Part shown: piece by piece, positions 6,234 through 12,629 of the stretch
How positions within the stretch are numbered: position 1 is the stretch's first letter
Layout: every line of letters starts with the position of its first letter
Assembly: GCA_016938095.1 (NCBI GenBank)
Contig: JAFGVG010000085.1
Location: 1 to 12,629, forward strand
Direction of reading: 5' to 3'
DNA: 12,629 nucleotides
Source: Bacteroidales bacterium
Lineage (GTDB): Bacteria; Bacteroidota; Bacteroidia; Bacteroidales; UBA10428
Translations under genes and position numbers: made by a program
The notes under the pieces: generated by a model
Database searches by the model: none
What the model was told of the DNA's origin: nothing
The model's input: the letters and a program-made list of their open reading frames with translations, nothing else

Positions 6234-7094
6234 TTATCCGAGGTACGATTTCAGCAGTTTGCTGCGTGAGGTATGCCGCAGGCGGCGAATGGCCTTTTCC
6301 TTGATTTGCCTTACGCGTTCGCGGGTAAGATCAAATTTTTCACCGATTTCTTCGAGTGTCATTTCCTGCACACCAATGCCAAAGAAAAACTTGATGATGT
6401 CGCGCTCACGCTCAGTAAGTGTTGCCAGCGCCCTGTCGATTTCCTTCATCAGCGATTCGCTTATCAGCTTTTTGTCAGCTTTAGGAGAATCGTGGTTGAT
6501 CAGGATATCGAGCAGACTGTTATCTTCGCCTTCGGCAAAAGGAGCATCAACCGATACATGCCGTCCCGATACCTTTAGTGTGTCGGATATTTTTTCCTTG
6601 GGAAGTTCAAGCGCTTCTGCCAGTTCCTCGGGGGTTGGCGTACGCTCATATTGCTGTTCGAATTTCGAAAAAGCTTTGTTGATTTTGTTTAACGATCCTA
6701 CCTGGTTGAGGGGCAGGCGAACTATACGTGATTGTTCTGCCAGTGCCTGCAAAATGGATTGTCTGATCCACCATACAGCATAGGAAATAAACTTGAAACC
6801 GCGGGTTTCGTCAAATTTTTCGGCCGCTTTAATCAATCCCAGATTACCTTCGTTGATAAGATCAGGCAGACTGAGGCCCTGGTTCTGATATTGTTTGGCT
6901 ACGGAAACCACAAACCTGAGATTAGCCCTGGTGAGCTTTTCCAAGGCTGTCTTATCGCCCTTCTTGATACGTTGTGCCAACTCCACTTCCTCTTCAACCG
7001 TAATCAGTTCCTCTTTGCCAATCTCCTGCAAATACTTATCCAGTGAAGCACTCTCCCTGTTGGTAATTGATTTTGTGATTTTTAATTGTCTCAT
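6234..7094 (-). CDS. rpoD: primary (housekeeping) sigma factor of RNA polymerase, Bacteroidota type
   Basis: A 286-residue sigma-70 family protein that directs RNA polymerase to housekeeping promoters. It has region 1.2 (about 16-47), the conserved region 2 core at about 53-123 ([53 protein letters not shown]), region 3 at about 130-205 and region 4 with the -35-element helix-turn-helix at about 245-272 ([20 protein letters not shown]). It lacks region 1.1 and the long non-conserved insert of E. coli RpoD, as is normal for Bacteroidota primary sigma factors (about 286-290 residues, also called SigA). These recognise TTTG/TAnnTTTG promoters, which agrees with boxes seen in this window. It has its own candidate promoter and a hairpin terminator, so it appears monocistronic, downstream of the HtrA protease gene but separated from it by that gene's terminator. 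Confidence 0.97.
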   Translation of the reverse strand: MRQLKITKSITNRESASLDKYLQEIGKEELITVEEEVELAQRIKKGDKTALEKLTRANLRFVVSVAKQYQNQGLSLPDLINEGNLGLIKAAEKFDETRGFKFISYAVWWIRQSILQALAEQSRIVRLPLNQVGSLNKINKAFSKFEQQYERTPTPEELAEALELPKEKISDTLKVSGRHVSVDAPFAEGEDNSLLDILINHDSPKADKKLISESLMKEIDRALATLTERERDIIKFFFGIGVQEMTLEEIGEKFDLTRERVRQIKEKAIRRLRHTSRSKLLKSYLG

Positions 7095-7113
7095 TGTCCC
7101 GGAAAAATTTGTG

Positions 7114-7144
7114 CGAATTTATGCTATTTAATTATTAATTTCAA
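7114..7144 (-). promoter_or_regulatory. candidate promoter of the sigma factor gene
   Basis: Read leftward, TTG at 7144-7142, a 20-base A/T-rich spacer, then TAAATTCG at 7121-7114, which differs from the Bacteroidota -7 box TAnnTTTG at one position. It ends 19 bases before the ATG at 7094, leaving a short leader. Spacing fits the family consensus; there is no functional evidence. Confidence 0.4.
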
Positions 7145-7172
7145 TACAAATCGATGAACCCGAAAAATTATC

Positions 7173-7201
7173 AAAAAAAAAGGCTTGCAAACTGCAAGCC
7201 T
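7173..7201 (-). terminator. intrinsic terminator of the HtrA protease gene
   Basis: AGGCTTGCA at 7181-7189 and TGCAAGCCT at 7193-7201 form a perfect 9-base-pair stem with a 3-base loop. Nine A at 7173-7181 give a T-tract directly after the hairpin in the leftward direction. It lies 23 bases beyond the protease stop codon and separates it from the sigma factor gene. Confidence 0.93.
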
Positions 7202-7224
7202 TATATTATAGTAAAAACTGGCTT

Positions 7225-8652
7225 TTACAGTCCAAATGCGTAATACGCATATACTCCCCGCTGATATACTCCCTCTATGTAAACACCACCTTTAATACTG
7301 TTAAAAATTTCACCAAGTTCTTCAACCGAGTAAACCGGTTTATTGTTAACCTGTGTGATCACAAATCCGGGTCTTACGCCCTCGCTCTTCAGTTTGCCCT
7401 CCTGAAGTTCGGTTACTTTCACCCCGTATTTGATCCCTAACTTTTGTTTTTCCTGATCATTCAGGTTAACAACTTTTGCTCCAAGAATGGTTTCGTAGGT
7501 TCCTGCCTTAACGACACTGGTGTCACCCTGTAGGTTACGTAAGGTGACCTCTATTTGTTTCGTTTTGTCGTTTCTTTTTATCAAAACGCTGATCTTGTCT
7601 CCCGGGCGATGGCGGCCTACCAGTTCCTGCAATTCAGAAGGACTTTTAACCGGTACGTCATTGATGTGCGTGATAATATCACCGGTTTCAATACCGGCAT
7701 CTTTGGCCGCACTGTTATCGTTGACTTCGGCCACATATACACCGTCCTGAAGTTCAATCTTCTTTTCCCTGGCTAGTTCGGCAGTAATATCCTGGATCTG
7801 AACGCCCATGATGGCGCGCTGAACTGCACCAAATTCAATAAGGTCGCGCACCACTTTCTGCACTATACTCGAAGGGATGGCAAATGAAATACCCACATTG
7901 CCCCCGGTGGGTGACACAATGGCTGTATTGATGCCGATCATTTCACCTTTCAGGTTTACAAGGGCTCCGCCGCTGTTACCGCGGTTTACCGAGGCATCGG
8001 TCTGGATAAACGATTCGATCCGGTGATCATCATCAATGATGGCCATGCTCCTGCCTTTGGCACTGACAATACCTGCAGTTACAGTAGAAGATATGTTAAA
8101 AGGATTACCGACAGCCAGTACCCATTCGCCAATCCTCAGCGCATCGGAATTTCCGAATGTTATAAAAGGCAGGTTCTCATTTTCAATTTTCAGCAAGGCA
8201 AGGTCGGTCGAATGGTCGCTACCAACCACTTTTGCTTCGAATTCGCGTTTGTCGTTGAGTGTAACGGTAACTTTCTGCGAATTTTCAATGACATGGTTAT
8301 TGGTTACGATATATCCGTCGGCTGTAATGATAACACCTGATCCAATGCCTACCTGGGGCTCGGAATAACCCTTATACCTGTCGCCATAAAAAAATTCATA
8401 AATAGGATTACTGTATTCAATTACCGATTCGGTTTTTACATTCACCACGGCATTTACTGTTTTTTCGGCTGCAAAGGTAAAATCAGTCGAACTGTCAATT
8501 CCGGCTTTCAGATTTACTACCGAAACAGGCTCTTTTACCTGTGTAATGATGCTTTTTTCCTGATCATCAATCAAGGCTGAATACCCTACCACTGCCACAA
8601 GGCCCCCAATAATGGCTGCTGCAATTATTGCAATTAGCTGTTTATTTTTCAT
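7225..8652 (-). CDS. DegP/HtrA-type periplasmic serine protease with two PDZ domains
   Basis: A 475-residue member of the Do/DegQ branch of the HtrA family, which degrades or refolds damaged proteins in the periplasm. Residues about 5-25 form a hydrophobic signal or anchor segment. The trypsin-like domain (about 60-270) has the complete catalytic triad: H120 (IVTNNHVIE), D150 (HSTDLALLKI) and S227 (NRGNSGGALVN). The oxyanion-loop and substrate-pocket segments VGNPF and GISFAIPS are also present. PDZ1 spans about 280-372 (GVYVAEV, SAAKDAGIETGDIITHINDV) and PDZ2 about 385-460 (GVRPGFVITQVNNKPV). The C-terminus ends in an aromatic tail (YAYYAFGL) of the kind seen in Bacteroidota homologues. Length and domain order are normal for the family. 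It is followed by its own terminator and is divergent from the fucosidase gene. No clear -33/-7 promoter was found upstream. Confidence 0.96.
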   Translation of the reverse strand: MKNKQLIAIIAAAIIGGLVAVVGYSALIDDQEKSIITQVKEPVSVVNLKAGIDSSTDFTFAAEKTVNAVVNVKTESVIEYSNPIYEFFYGDRYKGYSEPQVGIGSGVIITADGYIVTNNHVIENSQKVTVTLNDKREFEAKVVGSDHSTDLALLKIENENLPFITFGNSDALRIGEWVLAVGNPFNISSTVTAGIVSAKGRSMAIIDDDHRIESFIQTDASVNRGNSGGALVNLKGEMIGINTAIVSPTGGNVGISFAIPSSIVQKVVRDLIEFGAVQRAIMGVQIQDITAELAREKKIELQDGVYVAEVNDNSAAKDAGIETGDIITHINDVPVKSPSELQELVGRHRPGDKISVLIKRNDKTKQIEVTLRNLQGDTSVVKAGTYETILGAKVVNLNDQEKQKLGIKYGVKVTELQEGKLKSEGVRPGFVITQVNNKPVYSVEELGEIFNSIKGGVYIEGVYQRGVYAYYAFGL

Positions 8653-8828
8653 CGCTCTGTGATTTTTATGATTAGTTTATTATTTTCGTACTGCTATACA
8701 GTCTGTTCAAAAAACATGCCCTGTAGCGCTGTTATAACTCCAAAAATAGGACTTTTGTTTGCGAAAAAGCCCTGTTTAACAAACTTTAACGATAGCAGGC
8801 CTTTGAGGATGTGATGCATACTCCAACA

Positions 8829-8873
8829 TGTCAGGTTTTTCAGCCCAGCATTACCGGAAGCCTGACAGTTTTT
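8829..8873 (+). promoter_or_regulatory. hairpin with T-tract in the leader of the fucosidase gene (possible attenuator)
   Basis: TGTCAGG at 8829-8835 pairs perfectly with CCTGACA at 8861-8867. The stem can extend inward by five pairs (T-tract against GGAAG, including G-T pairs), leaving a 15-base loop. Five T at 8869-8873 follow one base later. In the rightward direction this resembles a weak intrinsic terminator, yet no plus-strand gene lies upstream, and it precedes the fucosidase ATG by 36 bases. It may be a leader attenuator, an mRNA-stabilising stem, or a chance inverted repeat. The rest of the 257-base gap shows no gene I can support. Confidence 0.35.
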
Positions 8874-8909
8874 CCTGATTAATAACTTGTTTACTGACAA
8901 AATTTCACA

Positions 8910-10214
8910 ATGATGAAAAAACTGCTGATTCCCTTATTGATTTTTGCTATGCAAAGCGCTGTTTCACAAACAGGTTATCAACCCGCTGCTGAAAACCTGG
9001 CCAACAGAAACTGGTTTCAGGATGCACGGTTTGGGATGTTTATTCACTGGGGTGTTTATGCTGTTCTGGGTGATGGTGAATGGGTGATGAATGTGCAAAA
9101 GATCGATCGTGCCACTTACGAAAAACTTCCGGCTTTTTTTAACCCCACGGCATTCGATCCTGCAGAATGGGTCTCACTGGCCAAATCTGCCGGTATGAAA
9201 TATATAGTCATCACCAGCAAACACCACGATGGCTTTGCCATGTTTGATTCAAAGCTCACCGACTGGGATATTGCTGATCGTACTCCCTATAAAAGGGATG
9301 TATTGAAAATGCTGGCGGAAGAATGCCGTAAGCAAGACATGAAGCTGTTTTTTTACCATTCGCAACTCGATTGGTATCAGAACGATTACTATCCCCGCGG
9401 TAATACGGGTCATTCATCGGGCCGGCCCGACAGCGGAAATTGGAATGCCTACATTGAATACATGAACGGACAACTTACGGAATTGCTGACCAATTATGGC
9501 GAAATTGCCGGTATTTGGTTCGATGGTTGGTGGGACAAGCCCGAGGCCGACTGGCAACTCGATAAAACCTATTCGCTTATTCACCGGCTGCAACCTGCCT
9601 GTCTGATTGGCAGTAACCATCACCGTGCTCCAATGCCGGGTGAAGACTTTCAGATGTTTGAAAAAGACCTCCCCGGGTTTAATACCACGGGATTCAGCGG
9701 TGAATCGGAGATTGGTGCACTGCCGCTTGAAACCTGCGAAACCATGAATCGTTCATGGGGTTTTAATTTGCAGGACAAGGAGTATAAAACTGTAACCGAA
9801 CTGATTCAATACCTGGTTAAAGCGGCAGGCTACAACAGCAATTTTCTGCTTAATGTAGGTCCTATGCCAAATGGCAAAATTCAGCCCGAGTTTATCGATA
9901 CCTTAAAAGTATTAGGCCAATGGATGAACCAGTTCGGCGAAACCATTTACGGAACCCGCCAGGGACCTGTTAAACCATGTTCCTGGGGTGTGAGTACCCA
10001 AAAGGGAAACCGTATTTTCCTGCATGTGCTGAAAAGTGATGAGCAGCAAGTGGTGATGCCGCGTCCGGATGAAAAAATTACAGCAGTGCAGCTATTTCAT
10101 AACAAAGAAAGGGTAGACTATACACTGACACGCACAGAACTCACCATTTCAATACCTTCGGGAATTCAGCATATGCCTGATCTGGTGATTGAAATTGTAC
10201 GGAAAACAAAATAA
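8910..10214 (+). CDS. secreted alpha-L-fucosidase, family GH29
   Basis: A 434-residue enzyme predicted to release L-fucose from glycan ends by a retaining mechanism. Residues 1-20 form a signal peptide (MKKLLIPLLIFAMQSAVSQ), so it acts in the periplasm or outside. GH29 landmarks of the (beta/alpha)8 barrel follow: WFQDARFGMFIHWGVYAV (about 35-52), a YIVITSKHHDGFAMFDS stretch (about 98-114) and GIWFDGWWD (about 201-209), where D205 is the expected nucleophile. LPLETCETMNRSWGFN (about 271-286) is the next conserved block; E274 or E277 could be the acid/base, which is not settled from sequence alone. Residues about 350-434 form a small beta-sandwich. The length fits a GH29 without extra carbohydrate-binding modules. 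The GH31 gene starts 37 bases downstream on the same strand, so the two are probably one operon. Confidence 0.95.
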   Translation: MMKKLLIPLLIFAMQSAVSQTGYQPAAENLANRNWFQDARFGMFIHWGVYAVLGDGEWVMNVQKIDRATYEKLPAFFNPTAFDPAEWVSLAKSAGMKYIVITSKHHDGFAMFDSKLTDWDIADRTPYKRDVLKMLAEECRKQDMKLFFYHSQLDWYQNDYYPRGNTGHSSGRPDSGNWNAYIEYMNGQLTELLTNYGEIAGIWFDGWWDKPEADWQLDKTYSLIHRLQPACLIGSNHHRAPMPGEDFQMFEKDLPGFNTTGFSGESEIGALPLETCETMNRSWGFNLQDKEYKTVTELIQYLVKAAGYNSNFLLNVGPMPNGKIQPEFIDTLKVLGQWMNQFGETIYGTRQGPVKPCSWGVSTQKGNRIFLHVLKSDEQQVVMPRPDEKITAVQLFHNKERVDYTLTRTELTISIPSGIQHMPDLVIEIVRKTK

Positions 10215-10251
10215 ACTTTATATTTATTCCTCAAACTTTTTACCTATAACT

Positions 10252-12629
10252 ATGATCCGAAAAGCATTATCCCTTGCCATTATTGCTATGACTTTTTATC
10301 CGGGTTTAACGGCCCAGATACCGGTTCATCCCGGTCAACCGCAATATGTAATGAATGAACCAATAGACATTAGCGGCGACTTTTTCAATTTTACCAATAC
10401 CTATTACCTGGCAGATAAACTTGAGGCTTTCGACCCTGAAAAAGCATCAGGGACATTGGTGTATCAGCGTTACGAAAATTCCACCCGGTTAGCTTTCAAT
10501 AACATGATGGGCGTGCTTAAACCGGTTAATGCCAACGAATTTCCGGAAAATGAATACGCGGCCTCACCTGCCTTACCCTTTTCCATTGAATTTGTCACAC
10601 CACGAACCATCAGAATCCGTACCTTTTCAGGTCCGCAGCCATTGACTGACGAAGCTTCGCTGATGCTTATCAACGGTACTGTTTCACAGGACAAAACCCA
10701 TTGGACATATTCAAAAACCAACGATGGCTATTTGTATACCAGTGAAGCCGGCTCGGTGCTGATCCGGTCGAATCCCTGGTGTATCGAATTGCGCGACAAG
10801 GATGGCTTTTTGCTTACCAAAACCATACACCTGAGTGATTTAAGCAATTCGACCTATATTCCTCAGCTTCCGTTTTCGTACGTACGCAGGGCAAAAGACT
10901 ATTCGCGCAGTATGCACGCTTCGTTTCTGCTATCTCCCGATGAGAAGATTTTTGGCTGTGGGGAATCATTTACCAAACTTGATAAGCGTGGACAAAAGGT
11001 GGTATTGTGGGCCGACGATGCCAACGGTGTGCAGAACGAAACCATGTATAAACCTATTCCTTTTTTTATGAGCAGCCGGGGTTATGGAATGTTCATGCAT
11101 ACGTCGTCACCCATTACCTGCGACTTTGGCAAGTATTTCGGGAATATCAATTCGCTGATGATTGGCGACGATCAGCTCGACCTGTTTGTATTTTTGGGTC
11201 AACCCAAAGATATTCTTGATGAATATACCACCCTCACAGGTAAAGCCGCCATGCCACCGTTGTGGTCGTTCGGCCTTTGGATGAGTCGCATTACCTATTT
11301 TTCAGAAGACGACGGAAGACGAGTGGCGCAACTACTCCGGCAGAACCGCATTCCTTCAGATGTTATCCATTTCGATACGGGCTGGTTTGAAACCGATTGG
11401 CAGTGCGATTATCAATTTGCACCCTCACGATTCAGGGATGCGCAAAAAATGATTGACGACCTTAAGAAGAGCGGATTTCACATATCGCTGTGGCAGCTTC
11501 CCTATTTTGTTCCCCAAAACAGGCTTTATCCCGAAATCATCGCCAAAGGACTTTATGTGAAAGACGCCAGGGGTAATCCGCCTTACGAAGATGCAGTGCT
11601 CGACTTTTCCAACCCGGCAACGGTAACATGGTACCAGGATAAAATTGCCGGTTTGCTGAAAATGGGAGTTGGTGCCATAAAGGTCGATTTTGGCGAAGCA
11701 GCGCCTCATACGGGCATTTATGCCTCGGGGAAAACAGGGTTTTACGAACATAATCTATACCCGTTACGCTATAATAAGGCTGTTGCTGATATTACCCGTC
11801 AGGTGAACGGAGAGAACATCATATGGGCACGCAGTGCATGGGCCGGGAGTCAGCGCTACCCTATGCACTGGGGTGGCGATGCAGAATGTTCCGACAATGG
11901 TATGCAGTCCGAATTACGTGGCGGATTGTCTTTCGGATTGAGCGGATTTTCATTCTGGAGTCACGATATTGGCGGTTTTATCGAGAAAACAACAGAAGAC
12001 CTATACCGCCGTTGGCTGCCTTTTGGCATGCTTACCTCACACAGCCGCTGTCACGGCACACCACCAAAAGAACCTTGGGAATACGGTGCTGACTTTAACG
12101 ATTACTTCCGTTCGGTTGTTGAATTAAAGTACAGGCTTATGCCCTATATCTACGCCCAGGCAAAGCTTTGTACCGAGACGGGTTTGCCAATGGTGCGTGC
12201 CCTGTTTATTGAATATCCCGATGATCCGGGTGCCTGGCTGATAGAGAATGAATACCTCCTTGGATCTGATCTGTTGGTAGCGCCAATGTTTGAAAAAGCC
12301 TCCGGACGCGACGTATACCTGCCGGGCGGTCAGTGGATCGATTTTCAGACGGGCAAAACTTACGGTAAGGGATGGCATAAAATCGATGCAGGCGATATGG
12401 AGGTGATCATATTGGTCAGAGATGGTGCGGTTATTCCGAAAATAGGGCTGGCACAATCAACCATGGAAATGAACTGGTCGGCGCTGGAACTTGAGGTGTA
12501 TTCAACATCAGAAAAAACACCCGAAGGTTATATCTGTTTGCCCGCTGATAATGTGTTGCACAAAATTTCCATGCAAAAAACACCCGAGGGCTTTAAGCCT
12601 GGTTCTGACCCTTTGCAGGGTAAGGTTCA
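10252..12629 (+). CDS. secreted GH31 glycoside hydrolase, YicI-like alpha-xylosidase type (3' end cut by window edge)
   Basis: An open frame of 792 complete codons runs from the ATG at 10252 off the right edge. MIRKALSLAIIAMTFYPGLTA is a likely signal peptide, so the enzyme is exported. An N-terminal beta-sandwich (to about 330) precedes the catalytic barrel, which begins near PPLWSFGLWMSR (about 335). Catalytic features match E. coli alpha-xylosidase YicI: HFD with D375, W414 (ISLWQ), the nucleophile D479 in IKVDFGE, and the acid/base D543 in MHWGGD, followed by LRGGLSFGLSGFSFWSHDIGG and FGMLTSHSRCHG. The KxDFGE form, rather than the WxDMNE of alpha-glucosidases, favours alpha-xylosidase activity, removing xylose from xyloglucan-type oligosaccharides; other GH31 activities cannot be excluded. 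YicI is 772 residues and is not exported, so this one is longer by at least its signal peptide, and probably only the tail of the C-terminal domain is missing. It follows the fucosidase by 37 bases. Confidence 0.93.
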   Translation, partial: MIRKALSLAIIAMTFYPGLTAQIPVHPGQPQYVMNEPIDISGDFFNFTNTYYLADKLEAFDPEKASGTLVYQRYENSTRLAFNNMMGVLKPVNANEFPENEYAASPALPFSIEFVTPRTIRIRTFSGPQPLTDEASLMLINGTVSQDKTHWTYSKTNDGYLYTSEAGSVLIRSNPWCIELRDKDGFLLTKTIHLSDLSNSTYIPQLPFSYVRRAKDYSRSMHASFLLSPDEKIFGCGESFTKLDKRGQKVVLWADDANGVQNETMYKPIPFFMSSRGYGMFMHTSSPITCDFGKYFGNINSLMIGDDQLDLFVFLGQPKDILDEYTTLTGKAAMPPLWSFGLWMSRITYFSEDDGRRVAQLLRQNRIPSDVIHFDTGWFETDWQCDYQFAPSRFRDAQKMIDDLKKSGFHISLWQLPYFVPQNRLYPEIIAKGLYVKDARGNPPYEDAVLDFSNPATVTWYQDKIAGLLKMGVGAIKVDFGEAAPHTGIYASGKTGFYEHNLYPLRYNKAVADITRQVNGENIIWARSAWAGSQRYPMHWGGDAECSDNGMQSELRGGLSFGLSGFSFWSHDIGGFIEKTTEDLYRRWLPFGMLTSHSRCHGTPPKEPWEYGADFNDYFRSVVELKYRLMPYIYAQAKLCTETGLPMVRALFIEYPDDPGAWLIENEYLLGSDLLVAPMFEKASGRDVYLPGGQWIDFQTGKTYGKGWHKIDAGDMEVIILVRDGAVIPKIGLAQSTMEMNWSALELEVYSTSEKTPEGYICLPADNVLHKISMQKTPEGFKPGSDPLQGKV

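Noticed and set aside
6145..6783. 212-residue plus-strand frame opposite the sigma factor gene
   Set aside because: It is antisense to a clearly conserved sigma factor and begins inside a hairpin repeat; serine/arginine-rich shadow composition.
8694..8900. 68-residue minus-strand frame between the protease and fucosidase genes
   Set aside because: Its composition is not like a recognisable protein, it lies in the divergent promoter region of two genes, and it overlaps the fucosidase leader hairpin.

Overview
The window looks like a chromosomal segment of a Bacteroidota (Bacteroidetes) bacterium, probably from the Bacteroidales or a related order. The main evidence is the short 286-residue primary sigma factor without region 1.1, a GIN-domain (DUF2807) lipoprotein, a membrane-anchored two-PDZ HtrA protease ending in the aromatic tail usual for this phylum, and -7 boxes close to TAnnTTTG. 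Most genes lack a well-spaced Shine-Dalgarno sequence, which also fits. The species cannot be named from sequence reading alone.

Layout from left to right: a TPR protein with an N-terminal membrane anchor on the minus strand, cut by the left edge; a single-domain response regulator upstream of it on the same strand; a divergent GIN-domain lipoprotein on the plus strand; a CHAD-domain protein on the minus strand; a divergent tex gene on the plus strand; a 686-base convergent gap packed with repeats; the primary sigma factor (minus); a DegP/HtrA-type protease (minus); then a plus-strand pair made of a secreted GH29 alpha-L-fucosidase and a secreted GH31 enzyme of the YicI alpha-xylosidase type, cut by the right edge.

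The left and middle parts are housekeeping and envelope genes without an obvious shared pathway. The GH29-GH31 pair is the one clear functional unit. It suggests periplasmic trimming of fucose- and xylose-containing side chains, as in xyloglucan, although no SusC/SusD genes or other glycanases are visible here.

The most unusual DNA is the gap between tex and the sigma factor gene. It holds 35 head-to-tail copies of a 7-base unit starting one base after the tex stop codon, a 9-base triplet repeat, a 7-base doublet, a small broken coding remnant, and three near-identical perfect hairpins. Two of the hairpins carry an A-tract that makes them intrinsic terminators for leftward transcription, and one of these sits just after the sigma factor gene. 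I saw no rRNA, tRNA, CRISPR array, transposase or phage gene, and no convincing undescribed multi-gene system.
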